This document shows, one piece after another, positions 44,672 through 54,800 of a stretch of DNA of 64,000 nucleotides. This stretch comes from Terriglobus albidus (GTDB taxonomy: Bacteria; Acidobacteriota; Terriglobia; Terriglobales; Acidobacteriaceae). Position 1 is the first letter of the stretch; each line of letters opens with the position of its first letter. Made by a program: the position numbers and the translations under genes. The DNA lies in assembly GCF_025685425.1 (NCBI RefSeq), contig NZ_JAGTAS010000058.1, forward strand, positions 806,001 through 870,000. The letters are read 5' to 3'. The notes below the pieces were generated by a model, which was given only the letters and a program-made list of their open reading frames with translations, searched no databases and was not told where the DNA came from.

Positions 44672-46021
44672 ATGAATCACATTCTCGTCATCGACGACGA
44701 AGCCTCTATTCGCACCTCACTCGAAAGCATCCTCAGCGATGAGCAATATCACGTCGCCAGCGCCGCCACGGGCGGCGAAGGTCTGGCGCTGCTGCAGGAT
44801 GGCACCTGGGACGCCGTTCTGCTCGACATCTGGCTGCCGGATGCTGACGGTCTTGATCTGCTGGCGCAATTTCGAGCGCTGAATCTCTCCTCACCGCCGG
44901 AGGTCATCATGATCTCCGGCCACGGCACTATCGAATCTGCGGTTCGCGCCACCAAACTGGGCGCCTTCGATTTCCTCGAAAAACCGCTGTCTCTCGACCG
45001 CACGCTGCTCGTGCTGCGGAACGCGATCCAGGCCCGCCAGCTCCGCCTGGAGAACCAGGAGTTCAAACGCCAGCTTGCCACCAGCGCCACACTCACCGGG
45101 CAGTCCGTCCCACTGAAGGCGTTGCGGCAGCAGATCGCTCTGATGGCGCCTACCAACGGCCGGGTTCTCATCTATGGTGAGTCCGGAGCCGGCAAAGAGC
45201 TGATCGCACGCACCATGCACGGGGAATCGCTGCGCAAGGAACATCCCTTTGTCGAGCTCAACTGCGCCGCCATCCCCGAAGACTTCATCGAAGCCGAGCT
45301 GTTCGGCCAGCGCGGAGACGGGACGCAGAATAAGCCCGGCACCTTCGAGCGCGCTCACCTGGGCACTCTCTTCTTAGATGAGGTCGGCGACATGAGCCTG
45401 AAGACGCAGGCCAAAGTCTTGCGTGCCCTGGATGAGCAGCGCTTTACTCCGGTGGGCGCCACTTCGCCCATCGCAGTGGATGTCCGCGTTATCGCCGCAA
45501 CCAACAAGGACCTGCAGGAAGAGATCGCCCGCGGCAACTTCCGTGAGGATCTCTTCTATCGCCTGAACGTCATCCCTTTCTTCGTTCCGCCGCTGCGCGA
45601 CCGCAAGGAAGACATTCCTCTGCTCGTACGCGAGTTTCTGCTGGAATTCGGCCGGCAGTACGGCCGCCCACGCATGGAGATCGCGGATGACGCCATCGCC
45701 ACACTGCAGCACTATCACTGGCCCGGCAATGTGCGTGAGCTACGTAACGTCATTGAACGTGTGCTGATCCTGAATCCGCGCGTGCAGCGCATCGAACGCA
45801 AACATCTTCCCGTACTGGTCTATCGCGAGCCAGGCAAACCAGGCCGGACAGAAGACTTCCCCACGCTGCTGCAGGCACGTGAGGCCTATGAGCGCGATTA
45901 CATTTTGAAAAAACTGGACGACGTCCACGGCAATGTAAGCCGCGCGGCCGAACTCCTTGGCCTGGAACGCTCACACCTCTACCGCAAGATGAAGGCCCTC
46001 GGCATCAACATCAAGGAATAA
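44672..46021 (+). CDS. NtrX/NtrC-type response regulator with a degenerate sigma-54 contact loop
   Basis: ATG 44672 gives 449 residues: receiver domain (1-120, phospho-acceptor Asp52 in LLDIWLPDADG), AAA+ domain (about 140-370, Walker A GESGAGKELIAR near 168-179), and a Fis-type HTH at the end (NVSRAAELLGLERSHLYRKM). The loop that should read GAFTGA reads GDGTQNKPGTFERA here, so the residues that touch sigma-54 are missing; this is also known for some NtrX proteins. It then may act as a repressor or sigma-70 regulator. It is probably the partner of the upstream kinase. Confidence 0.9.
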   Translation: MNHILVIDDEASIRTSLESILSDEQYHVASAATGGEGLALLQDGTWDAVLLDIWLPDADGLDLLAQFRALNLSSPPEVIMISGHGTIESAVRATKLGAFDFLEKPLSLDRTLLVLRNAIQARQLRLENQEFKRQLATSATLTGQSVPLKALRQQIALMAPTNGRVLIYGESGAGKELIARTMHGESLRKEHPFVELNCAAIPEDFIEAELFGQRGDGTQNKPGTFERAHLGTLFLDEVGDMSLKTQAKVLRALDEQRFTPVGATSPIAVDVRVIAATNKDLQEEIARGNFREDLFYRLNVIPFFVPPLRDRKEDIPLLVREFLLEFGRQYGRPRMEIADDAIATLQHYHWPGNVRELRNVIERVLILNPRVQRIERKHLPVLVYREPGKPGRTEDFPTLLQAREAYERDYILKKLDDVHGNVSRAAELLGLERSHLYRKMKALGINIKE

Positions 46022-46029
46022 GCAAGACC

Positions 46030-47289
46030 ATGACGAATGCAGCACCCCGTACCAACTGGGCCGGAAACTACACCTATAACGCCGGCGATCTGCTGATCCC
46101 TGCCTCCGTGGAAGAGGCGCAGGAGCTGGTGCGGCAGACACCGCAACTACGCGCACTGGGCACGCGGCACTGCTTTCACGGTATCGCCGACAGCGACGGT
46201 GCCCAAATCTCCCTGGAGCGCCTGACCTCGATCACGCTGGATGAAGCGGCACGAACCGTAACCCTGGGTGCAGGTGTTCGCTACGGTGATCTGGCCGTGT
46301 GGCTGCACAGCCGGGGTTATGCCATCCATAACCTCGCGTCTCTGCCGCATATCTCGGTCGTGGGCGGTGTGATGACAGCAACCCATGGATCAGGGCTGCG
46401 CAATCGTAATCTCGCCGCTGCGGTCGTCGGTCTGGAGATGCTGAACGCCAACGGCGACCTGGTCACGCTGACGCGCGATGCGAATCCCGATATTTTTCCC
46501 GGAGCCGTTGTCTCCCTTGGTGCACTCGGCATTGTCACTTCGATCACACTGCAGATCGAACCGGCCTTCGAAGTTGCGCAGACAGTCTATGAGAATCTCT
46601 CCTTCGATCATCTGAGAGACAACCTGCGCACCATCATGGACGCAGCCTATTCCGTCTCACTCTTCACCACGTGGCAGAACCACCGTGCCACACAGGTGTG
46701 GTTGAAACAACGTGTGGATGACGGTGTTGCTGCACCGGCGGAGTTTTATGGAACGACACAAGCGACTGCCAATCTGCATCCACTCGCCGGACACGATCCT
46801 GTGAACTGCACCCAGCAGCTTGGTGTGCCCGGTCCGTGGCACGAGCGCCTGCCGCACTTCCGTATGGAGTTCACTCCCAGCTCCGGCGCGGAGATCCAGA
46901 CCGAGCTCTTCGTCCCTATCGACATGGGCTATGACGCCATCCTCGCCGTCGAGACGCTGAAGGATGAGATCACACCGCATCTGCACGTCACCGAGTTGCG
47001 AGCCATCGCCGCTGACGACCTCTGGATGAGTCCAAACTACCGCCGCGACTCGCTCGGCATTCACTTCACATGGAAGGCCGAACCGGAAGCCGTAGCGCAC
47101 CTGGTTCCAAAGATTGAAGCCGTACTCTCACCCTTTGGCGCCATTCCCCACTGGGGCAAGTTCTTCACCATGGACCCGCGTGTTCTGCAGCGCCGCCTGC
47201 CTAACCTGACCCGCTTCAAGAACCTGATCTACCACTACGATCCGAAGGGTAAGTTCCTGAACGAGTTTCTGGAGAACACGATCTATTAG
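46030..47289 (+). CDS. FAD-linked alditol oxidase-like protein
   Basis: A 419-residue VAO-family flavoenzyme, the same length as Streptomyces AldO, which oxidises xylitol, sorbitol and related alditols and makes hydrogen peroxide. The N-terminal GTRHCFHGIADS (about 44-55) puts His47 where AldO has its covalent FAD link (His46). Further motifs are LASLPHISVVGGVMTATHGSG and GALGIVTSITLQIEP. The C-terminal DPRVLQRRLPNLTRFKNLI is of the ALO (D-arabinono-lactone oxidase) domain. No secretion signal is seen. It starts 8 bp after the ntrX-like stop, so it may be co-transcribed with the two-component pair. A gulonolactone-type substrate cannot be excluded. Confidence 0.82.
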   Translation: MTNAAPRTNWAGNYTYNAGDLLIPASVEEAQELVRQTPQLRALGTRHCFHGIADSDGAQISLERLTSITLDEAARTVTLGAGVRYGDLAVWLHSRGYAIHNLASLPHISVVGGVMTATHGSGLRNRNLAAAVVGLEMLNANGDLVTLTRDANPDIFPGAVVSLGALGIVTSITLQIEPAFEVAQTVYENLSFDHLRDNLRTIMDAAYSVSLFTTWQNHRATQVWLKQRVDDGVAAPAEFYGTTQATANLHPLAGHDPVNCTQQLGVPGPWHERLPHFRMEFTPSSGAEIQTELFVPIDMGYDAILAVETLKDEITPHLHVTELRAIAADDLWMSPNYRRDSLGIHFTWKAEPEAVAHLVPKIEAVLSPFGAIPHWGKFFTMDPRVLQRRLPNLTRFKNLIYHYDPKGKFLNEFLENTIY

Positions 47290-47311
47290 GACTTCTGTGC
47301 GAGTCCGAACT

Positions 47312-47456
47312 GGTAGAGAAGCGGATTTCTCCGCTGCGCTACGAAATGACAAATAAATAGACATGTCGAGCTTCGCCCAGCGAATGTATTCGCCAGGAAA
47401 ATTTTTGTTTGTCATTTCGTAGCGACCAAAGGGAGCGGAGAAATCTGCTTCTCTGC
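47312..47456. repeat. inverted pair of GTCATTTCGTAGC-type repeats, copies 4 and 5
   Basis: Copy 4 (47312-47356) is inverted relative to copy 5 (47403-47456). The arms can pair into a hairpin after the alditol oxidase stop, a plausible barrier between this gene and the convergent era gene. Confidence 0.7.
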
Positions 47457-47465
47457 TGATTACCA

Positions 47466-47562
47466 AACGCAGTTCGCGCGGAGCGCGAATACCCATGTCC
47501 CAGGAGCGGGGCACCACCCCAAGGAACAAGTTCGTTGGGGACCCGGGACATGGGCCACCGGT
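47466..47562. repeat. CCATGTCCC-type dispersed hairpin repeat
   Basis: TTCGCGCGGAGCGCGAATACC, CATGTCCCAGGAGC and a final GGGACATGGGCC form paired arms like the unit at 299-352. Confidence 0.6.
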
Positions 47563-47573
47563 GATACCCTTCC

Positions 47574-48584
47574 CTACTCTTCGTTCGATTGCTTGATCGC
47601 CAGATCTTCCAACTGCTTGCGCCAGTCGAGATCATCGATAAATCCACGCGACGATCTCCACTCCGACTGCACCTTCACAAACAACTCCAGAAAGACCTTG
47701 CCACCTAGCAGATACTCCATCTCCTTGCGGGCAGCGGTTCCGATCTGTTTCAGCATCGCTCCGCCTTTGCCAATCAGAATCGCCTTCTGGCCATCGCGTT
47801 CGCAGTAGATCGCCGCGGCGATGCGCGTCGCGGCGCCCTTCTTTACCGGCTCCTCAAAGCGCTCGACGACAACCGCCGCCGCATAGGGCACCTCTTCGCC
47901 GGTATAGAGCAGTACCTTCTCGCGGATGAGCTCCGCTACCAGGAAACGCTCCGGTTGGTCGGTAATCTGGTTCTTCGGGAAGTAGCGTTCGCCCAGAGGC
48001 AACACCGCAACGATGGCCTCGATCAATCGCTCCAAGCCATCCTTTTTCTTCGCCGAGATCGGGATGACCGCAGCGAACTCATGCTGTTTTTGCCAGTACG
48101 CGATCTGGGGCAGCAACTGATCGCGCTGTAGCTCATCGATCTTATTCAGCGCCAGGATCACCGGGCAGTCCAACTTTTTCACCAACCCGAGCGTGAAGTT
48201 GTGCTCGTCCAGCGACAGCTTCGCCTTGCCGGTTACTGTTTCTCCCTCCTGTGGCAGCCTGTGGGTCACGTCCACCATGAAGATCACCGCATCGCGGCTC
48301 TCCAGGGCGTCGTGCACCTCCTGCATCATGCGGCGGTCAAGCTCAGTGCTGGGCTTGTGGATTCCCGGCGTATCCACCAGGACGATCTGCGCCGCTGGAT
48401 GTCCAGGATGGCGTGTTGTCTTTTTCTTAAGAGGGACCTCCAGCACCGCCTGAATGCGATTGCGTGTGGTCTGTGGTTTGTGCGTCACAATGGCCAGCTT
48501 CTGGCCGAGCAGCGCGTTCACCAGCGTCGACTTGCCGGCATTGGGACGGCCGACGATGGAAACGAATCCGGAACGAATAGGCAT
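47574..48584 (-). CDS. era: GTPase Era
   Basis: Era binds the 3' end of 16S rRNA during 30S assembly. The 336 residues have the GTPase G1 GRPNAGKSTLV (about 12-22), G3 DTPG (in LVDTPGIHK), G4 NKID (ALNKIDEL), and a C-terminal KH domain (ILIGKGGAMLKQIG). A lysine-rich insert KKKTTRHPGHP lies in the switch region (about 54-64), longer than usual. It is the last gene of phoH-ybeY-corC-era on the minus strand, 2 bp after corC. Confidence 0.95.
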   Translation of the reverse strand: MPIRSGFVSIVGRPNAGKSTLVNALLGQKLAIVTHKPQTTRNRIQAVLEVPLKKKTTRHPGHPAAQIVLVDTPGIHKPSTELDRRMMQEVHDALESRDAVIFMVDVTHRLPQEGETVTGKAKLSLDEHNFTLGLVKKLDCPVILALNKIDELQRDQLLPQIAYWQKQHEFAAVIPISAKKKDGLERLIEAIVAVLPLGERYFPKNQITDQPERFLVAELIREKVLLYTGEEVPYAAAVVVERFEEPVKKGAATRIAAAIYCERDGQKAILIGKGGAMLKQIGTAARKEMEYLLGGKVFLELFVKVQSEWRSSRGFIDDLDWRKQLEDLAIKQSNEE

Positions 48585-48586
48585 CG

Positions 48587-49918
48587 CTATTGATTATCCG
48601 CCGTCTCGGGCGAAGCGGCCATCTGCACCTTCACACGCTGCACACGCCGGTCGGTCGACGACAGGATCTCCAGCCGCAGGCGCCCGGCGTCCACCACCTC
48701 TCCCGAGTGCGGAATATGACCGGCTAATTCGCTTACCAGACCGCCGACCGTCGTTGCCTCCGCATTCGAAGGCAACTCCAGATCGACCGGAAACTCATCG
48801 TTTTGACTCTCAAAGAGATCCCGCAGGCGCGAGACTTCAAAACGCCCAGGAACCGACCATCCCTCTTGTGGATTGCCGACCGGCTCGTTGGTCTCTTCTT
48901 CGACATCGTGCTCATCCTCGATGTCGCCGACAATCGCTTCGAGCAGATCTTCAATCGTGAGGAGCCCGGCCACTGCGCCATATTCGTCTACCACGATGCG
49001 CATGTGCTGCTTGGCCCGCTGCATCTCCTTCAGCAGCTCGTTGACCTTCTTGGTTTCAGGAACAAACGCGACCGGTTTCTGAATACTGGCCACCGTCTGA
49101 CGAGCTGCCTCAGAATCGGCTACTCCCAGTAGATCGCGCGCAAACGCAATGCCGGTAATGATGTCGATGGACTCGCCATAGACCGGCACACGCGAATACG
49201 CCTCTTTTGCCATCAGGCTTGTGAATTCTTCCAGCGTCATGGTGGCGGGAACACAGAACATCTCCGGACGAGGCGTCATCACTGCCCGCGCAACCTTATC
49301 GCCGAACTCCACGACGCTGCGCACCAGCTCGCGGTCGCTCTCCTCCAGAATGCCCTCTTCCTTGCCGGCATCCAGCAGCGCGTCCACACCCTCCGAGGAG
49401 TTCTCTTCCTCCTCCGGTTCCTCGGGCTCCGCCAGCGCAATGATGGAGATCAACAGGCTCAACAAACCCGTGATGGGCAAGAGCGCCAAAAAGATCAGTA
49501 CCAGCGGCAGGCGAAGGCGCGCAATCCACAGTCCCCTCGTCCGGACAAAGAGCAGATAGGGGATCAGGCGATCGAAGAGGATGACGATACTCACCAGCTC
49601 GACCGCTGTCATCGCGAAGTCAGGCAGACGGGGGCCATGCCGCAGGATCGGCAACAGCGTCAGCGAACTGTAAAGTTTGGCGCCGAACAATACGGCGATC
49701 GCCGTCAGCGTGATCTGTCGCAACACTGAGGCCGAAAGCGCCAGCGTATCCCGGCCGAGGATCATCTTCGGCTCAACCGCACGCGTCCAGGCATCGACAT
49801 TCTCCTGGAAATCGCGGGAGAGGAACTTGCCCATCTCCGAGTAGACCCGGTCGATGTAGGAGGCGAGCGTTTGTACGACCAGCAACAGAACCAGCGATCC
49901 CAGGGCCCAGTAGCTCAT
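48587..49918 (-). CDS. CNNM/CorC-HlyC family membrane protein with CBS pair
   Basis: The 443 residues have an N-terminal DUF21 (CNNM transmembrane) domain with three to four helices (about 1-180), two CBS domains (about 215-340; VMTPRPEMFCVP and PVYGESIDIITGI), and a C-terminal CorC_HlyC domain (about 355-430). Related proteins transport or efflux Mg or Co or modulate other carriers. The ATG overlaps the ybeY stop (ATGA), and era follows after 2 bp, as in many bacterial ybeY operons. Confidence 0.9.
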   Translation of the reverse strand: MSYWALGSLVLLLVVQTLASYIDRVYSEMGKFLSRDFQENVDAWTRAVEPKMILGRDTLALSASVLRQITLTAIAVLFGAKLYSSLTLLPILRHGPRLPDFAMTAVELVSIVILFDRLIPYLLFVRTRGLWIARLRLPLVLIFLALLPITGLLSLLISIIALAEPEEPEEEENSSEGVDALLDAGKEEGILEESDRELVRSVVEFGDKVARAVMTPRPEMFCVPATMTLEEFTSLMAKEAYSRVPVYGESIDIITGIAFARDLLGVADSEAARQTVASIQKPVAFVPETKKVNELLKEMQRAKQHMRIVVDEYGAVAGLLTIEDLLEAIVGDIEDEHDVEEETNEPVGNPQEGWSVPGRFEVSRLRDLFESQNDEFPVDLELPSNAEATTVGGLVSELAGHIPHSGEVVDAGRLRLEILSSTDRRVQRVKVQMAASPETADNQ

Positions 49919-50367
49919 CGCCTGCCACCCTCCACGCGCGCAATCAGGCTGCTGGGCAGCCGCAGCTTCGCCCGCAAACGTGCCTCTTCGGCAGCCATCT
50001 CTCCGCTGTCGGTCTCATGGTCGTAACCCGCCAGATGCAGCAGGCCATGCAGCAAGAGCGTCTTTATCTCATCCTCGAGGGTGAGGCCGAAGCGCCTTGC
50101 CTGTTTTGCGGCAGTATCGAGCGAGACAGCAAGGTCTCCTACGATTCCCTCGGCAAAATCGCCGGCAGGGAACGACAGGACATCCGTCGCTTTGTTCTTG
50201 CCGCGGAAGTCGCGGTTCAGCCGCTTCACCGTCTTATCGTCCGTAAGTAGCACATCCACCTGGCCTTCCAGGCACACGGCGCGGCGCGCGCGCAGCAGGT
50301 AGCGCGATAAGCGGGTTCGATTGACCTCCGCGGCAGCAGGCATCTGTTGTGGTTCGATGCGAATCAT
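49915..50367 (-). CDS. ybeY: endoribonuclease YbeY, rRNA maturation factor
   Basis: This 150-residue zinc protein helps process the 3' end of 16S rRNA and quality-control ribosomes. The zinc motif HGLLHLAGYDHETD (about 112-125) has the three His of HxxxHxxxxxH. FRGKNKATDVLSFP is the second family block. The start is ATG 50367; no SD is visible between it and the hairpin at 50380-50402. It is the second gene of the phoH-ybeY-corC-era group, but a mobile element and a terminator-like hairpin separate it from phoH. Confidence 0.93.
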   Translation of the reverse strand: MIRIEPQQMPAAAEVNRTRLSRYLLRARRAVCLEGQVDVLLTDDKTVKRLNRDFRGKNKATDVLSFPAGDFAEGIVGDLAVSLDTAAKQARRFGLTLEDEIKTLLLHGLLHLAGYDHETDSGEMAAEEARLRAKLRLPSSLIARVEGGRR

Positions 50368-50379
50368 GCAGAAACAGGA

Positions 50380-50402
50380 AAGAGGGCGTAACGCCCTCTT
50401 TT
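50380..50402 (-). terminator. hairpin with T tract between phoH and ybeY
   Basis: AAGAGGGCG / CGCCCTCTT stem with a TAA loop, ending in TTTC on the minus strand, 13 bp before the ybeY ATG. It may act as a terminator or attenuator inside the operon. Confidence 0.55.
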
Positions 50403-50429
50403 CATGATGGTACCCGATTCAATGCCGTC

Positions 50430-50546
50430 TAGAAGCCTTTTCACTGTTGCTGGGCATCCCGCAAAAGGAGTGCAGCGGCGTTTTCATTACGGAAAACGCC
50501 CACAGATGCGAAAGCCCTGCACTACACCTACAGTAAAAATGCTCTA
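50430..50546. mobile_element. 117-bp palindromic MITE-like element, copy E (reverse orientation)
   Basis: Ends are TA-GAAGCCTTTTCACTG and CTACAGTAAAAATGCTC-TA, the most decayed of the full copies, with the inner GGCGTTTTC/GAAAACGCC hairpin intact. It lies between phoH and ybeY. Its right TA belongs to the phoH TAG stop (50546-50544). Confidence 0.75.
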
Positions 50547-51578
50547 CTGCGGCTTTGCGATTCGTTTGACCGGAGGGGGCGCCGGCAGGGCGTCCCCAAG
50601 AGAGGTTTCGAGTCCCAGCGGAAGCTCCTGCTGTTCCCGGTTGTAGGTGTCGTAGGCACGCACAATACGCTGCACCAGATGGTGGCGTACGACGTCCGCA
50701 TCTTCAAAGTGAACAAAACCGATGCCTTCCACACCATCCAGCACCCGCAGCGCCTCCAGCAGGCCGCTCTTCTTGGGATTCGGAAGATCGATCTGCGACA
50801 GGTCGCCGGTGATGATCGCCTTGGAGTTGGATCCAAGACGGGTGAGGAACATCTTCATCTGCTCGTTGGTTGTGTTCTGGGCCTCATCCATGATGATGAA
50901 GGCGTCATTCAGCGTACGGCCGCGCATAAAGGCCAGCGGCGCGATCTCGATGACGTTGGTCTCCAGCATCTTGTCCACCCGCGGCGGATCCAGCAGATCG
51001 TACAGAGCGTCATACAGCGGACGCATATACGGGTCTACCTTCTCCTGCAGCGACCCGGGCAGGAAGCCCAGGCGCTCGCCGGCTTCAACCGCCGGACGCA
51101 CCAGGATGATACGGCTGATCCTCTTCGCCATCAGCGCCGAGACCGCCATGGCGACGGCAAGATAGGTCTTGCCGGTACCAGCCGGTCCAATGCCGAACGA
51201 CATATCGTTCTGTTCGATGGTTTCAATGTACTTTCGCTGATTGGGCGAACGCGGCTGTACCATGCGCTTTACGCCGGTAGAGCGCTGCCGTCCGCTTTCG
51301 ACCAGTCCGCGCAGCGTAATGCGCGGGTCTGAGACAACCAGCTTCAACATGCCATGCAACTCACCGTTCTGCAGGACAATGCCTTGATTGCAAAGCTGGT
51401 CGTAGTCCGTGAAGATCTTCTCGATCCGTTCAATACTCTCCGGATCGCCCGTCACCATCACCGCATCCGATCGCAGGTCGATGGCAACACGCAGGGCCTT
51501 TTCCATCAGGTGAAGGTTTTCGTCGCGGGTCCCGAACAGGGGCTCGATGTTGGGCGTAATTTCAAGCGCTTTTTTCAT
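50544..51578 (-). CDS. phoH: PhoH family ATPase
   Basis: ATG at 51578 (MKKALEITPNIEPLFG) gives 344 residues; a TTG one codon upstream is not needed. The N-terminal about 110 residues form the R3H/KH-like PhoH N-domain. The RecA-like ATPase has Walker A GPAGTGKTYLAVAMAV and Walker B FIIMDEAQNTT with the ITGDLSQIDLP block. The protein often travels with ybeY and is thought to act in RNA metabolism. The TAG stop coincides with the insertion site of element copy E; the C-terminal RIAKPQ is unchanged in the empty site. Confidence 0.94.
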   Translation of the reverse strand: MKKALEITPNIEPLFGTRDENLHLMEKALRVAIDLRSDAVMVTGDPESIERIEKIFTDYDQLCNQGIVLQNGELHGMLKLVVSDPRITLRGLVESGRQRSTGVKRMVQPRSPNQRKYIETIEQNDMSFGIGPAGTGKTYLAVAMAVSALMAKRISRIILVRPAVEAGERLGFLPGSLQEKVDPYMRPLYDALYDLLDPPRVDKMLETNVIEIAPLAFMRGRTLNDAFIIMDEAQNTTNEQMKMFLTRLGSNSKAIITGDLSQIDLPNPKKSGLLEALRVLDGVEGIGFVHFEDADVVRHHLVQRIVRAYDTYNREQQELPLGLETSLGDALPAPPPVKRIAKPQ

Positions 51579-51774
51579 CAAGCAGATTGCTGACCTCCGT
51601 CAGCAGGTACGGCGGTGAAGGTTGACTGACTCTGGGAATTAGATGCCGCATCCAGCCGCCGCGCTGCGCTTAGCGCTAACGGGAGCCGGACCGGGTTGGC
51701 GAGAGCTGCCAATGAAGTTGCGCAAAGAGTAACCCTGGTAAAAACCGGAGTCAAGCGAAAAAGCCGCCAAAAAA

Positions 51775-51805
51775 GTGCGGCGTGCCCTGGTTGGGGCACG
51801 CCGCG
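51775..51805. terminator. intrinsic terminator after the second TonB-dependent receptor gene
   Basis: GCGGCGTGCCC / GGGGCACGCCGC stem with a TGGTT loop. A 200-bp gene-free gap to phoH follows, without other recognisable signals. Confidence 0.7.
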
Positions 51806-51826
51806 AGGGAGTTGCGTTTCGTCAGG

Positions 51827-54800
51827 TTAGAAGTTGATCCGGCCCGAAAGCTGGAGCTGACGGTTTGCGCCCTGACCCACCTGATTGCCAACGGTCGAGG
51901 TGAAGGCTCCGAAGTTCGAACCTGCCGTGCCGGTAGAGAACGCCTGCCCCGGCTGCACGCCGTTGCTGATGGTCGTCGTGGCCGCGTTGCCGCCGGTCGG
52001 AATACCCTGCGACAGGCGCAGGGCGCCCGGAACAGCGTAGTTCGGATGGTTGAGGATGTTGAAACCTTCCGCCTTGAAGTCAACCTTCACACGCTCGGTG
52101 ATGGCGAAGGTCTTCTCCAGGGTCAAATCAAGCTGGGCCAGCGAGGCTCCATTCAGAGCGTTGCGGCGCAGCGAACCGAAGGTGCCGGGAGTCGGAATCG
52201 TGAACGCAGCAGGATTCAGCAACTGCTTGCCGGCGTTGGTATACGGATTGACGCCAGGTAAGAGGTTCACGCGGCGAATGTTACGGGTGTTACCGCCACC
52301 CGGAACGTTGACCACAGCTGTGGTGCAGACGCCCGCATTCACGCTCGTGGCGCCGCTGGAGTAAGCCGGGCACGAGGAGGAGAGCACAGGCGAGGAGTAG
52401 ACCTTGCCGGCGTACGTACCGGAGACCGGCGTACCGACGTAGGCGATGTCCGGACGGGTGATCAGAACGTCGATCGGGAGGCCCGAGCGGAAATTCACGA
52501 TGCCGCCGGCCTGCCAGCCACCTAGCAGCGCATTGCCGATGCCGCCCAAGTCCATCGACTTGCCATGACCGATCGGCAGGTCATACAGAACCGTCGCGTT
52601 CAGGCTGTGGCGGATGTCGAAGTTGCCACGGCCGTACTCCGTATTGAAGTCGAAGGGGTTCTGCGCCGTGCTGGCTTCATTCGACCCGCTGGTCGTGCCA
52701 AGCTCCTTCGCCCAGGTGTACTGCGCACCCAGCGACAGACCCTGACGGAAGCGGCGCTGCAGCGTCGACTGCAGAGAGTGATAGTGGTTCGTACCACCTG
52801 AGGTCTTGTAGTCGATTTCGCCGAAGCGGCTGCCGAACTCACGAACGGCGGTACCAGCTCCGGTCGAGGCATTGGTCGTCACGCCGGTGATGCGGTTGGT
52901 GATCGAACGGAGGAACAGGTTACGTCCCTGCGATCCGACATAGCCCACCATCAACTGCATCTGTCCCGGCAGCTGCTGCTGGATCGAGAAGGTGTAGGTC
53001 GCCACACGCTCCGGCAGGTGATAGTTGGGCGCATAGGCACGTGGCTGGAACCCCGAGAGGTTGTTGGCATCGAAGCCTGACAGAAGGTTCGCCGTGTTCA
53101 CTGGATAAGGCTGTGCGCCGTTAGAGAAGGTGCGGCCGACGCGATCGTTTGCTTCCGGCTGAACCTGATCTTCCGTCTGGCCCGGGCCGAAGAAGATGCC
53201 GGCGCCGACGCGGATCACCGTGTTGTTATGCAGACCGGCAGGGGCCCAGGTCAGGCCCAAACGAGGTCCGAAGTTCTTGGTAGAGCTGCCAAACCAGCTC
53301 TTGTTGTACTTGGGGAACGCTGCGACGCGGCCGCTGGAGTACAGCGTAGCCGTCGACATGTCGAAGAAGACGTACTTATCGTTGACTTCGTGCAGCGGCT
53401 GGAAGTACTCGTAGCGCAGGCCGTAAGCCAGGGTCAACGTGGGACGGAGCTTCCACTCATCCTGACCGTAACCGATGTAGTAGTTCTGACGCATCTGGGC
53501 ATTGCCGGAGAGGCCGCTGAACGGGCTGAGAGCGCTGAGGTCACCATTGAAAGCAGTCGTGTCCGGAACATTGTTCACGAAGTTGCTGACATTGTTGAAG
53601 GTGTACTGCGTACCGCCGAGCTGGTCATTGAAGATCTTGATGATGCGCGATTCAAAGCCAAACTTCATGTTGTGGTTGCCCTTGATGATCGAGAAGTTGT
53701 CGATCGGCGAGATGCTCCACGCGGTATACGGTGCGCCACGGCCGGTAAAGCTCGAAGAGGTCGTCACCAGACCACCCGGCTTGACGGCATTGGCGATGTT
53801 GAACAGGCTGGCGCTCAGGTCAGCATTGGGGCTGGGTCCGCTGACTCCGTTGACGCGGGTCTTGGCATAGTTGAAGCCCACCTTGGTCTCGTTGAACATC
53901 GAAGCCGAGAGCACCTGGTTCAATGCGATCACGCCGTTCTGCGGAACATACTTGTTCTGCGTCAGGCCCATCGCCGGATCCTGCGTCTGGTTCGCCGTAC
54001 CCTGGTCGCGGTTGAAGCGAACGTAGGAGGAGTACTTCTCATTGAAGCGGTAGTCAAATCGAATGGCCGCGAAGTTCTCCTCCAGCGAGAAGGGCACTGC
54101 GCGGCTCACCGAGACCAGTTCGCGTCCGGTGGCTCCATTGACCGTACCATCTTTGTAGACCGCGCCCGGCAGCTCCATCGCGATCGGATTCGGATCTACG
54201 GGGTAGGCACCTACGACATTGCGGATGGGCGATGTGGAAGGAATGCGGGAGATGGTGTAGTTCGAGATCGTGTTGCCGGTCGAAGCGACATCCCAGTACT
54301 GACGCAGACCTTCATACACGCCGAAGAAGAAGAGCTTGTCCTTGATGAGGGGACCGCCCACCGAACCGCCGAACTGGTTCAGACGGAACTTCGGGGAGTT
54401 ATTGGCGGTGTTGACTGCATTGAAGGTGTTACGAGCATCGAAGAAGTCGTTACGCAGATACTCGAAGACCGATCCGTGGAACGCGTTCGAACCCGACTTG
54501 GTCACGAAGCTGATCTGGCCGCCCGTACCGGTGCCCATCTCGGCGGGGTAGCTATTGGAGTCGACACGGAACTCCTGAATGGCTTCCAGCGACTGCTGCA
54601 GACGGAAGATCGAGTTAGCTTCACCGTTCAAGTTGCCGGGAGCGGCGTCGATAATGGCAGTAGCTTCCACGCCGTCCAGGCGAAGAATGTTCTGCTCCAC
54701 GGCGCGGCCGGAGAAGCGAATCTCACCGAAGTTGCCCGAGCCGACGTTGGTCGCGCCCGGCGCCAGCAGATAAAGTTGCGAGACCTGGCGTCCATTGATC

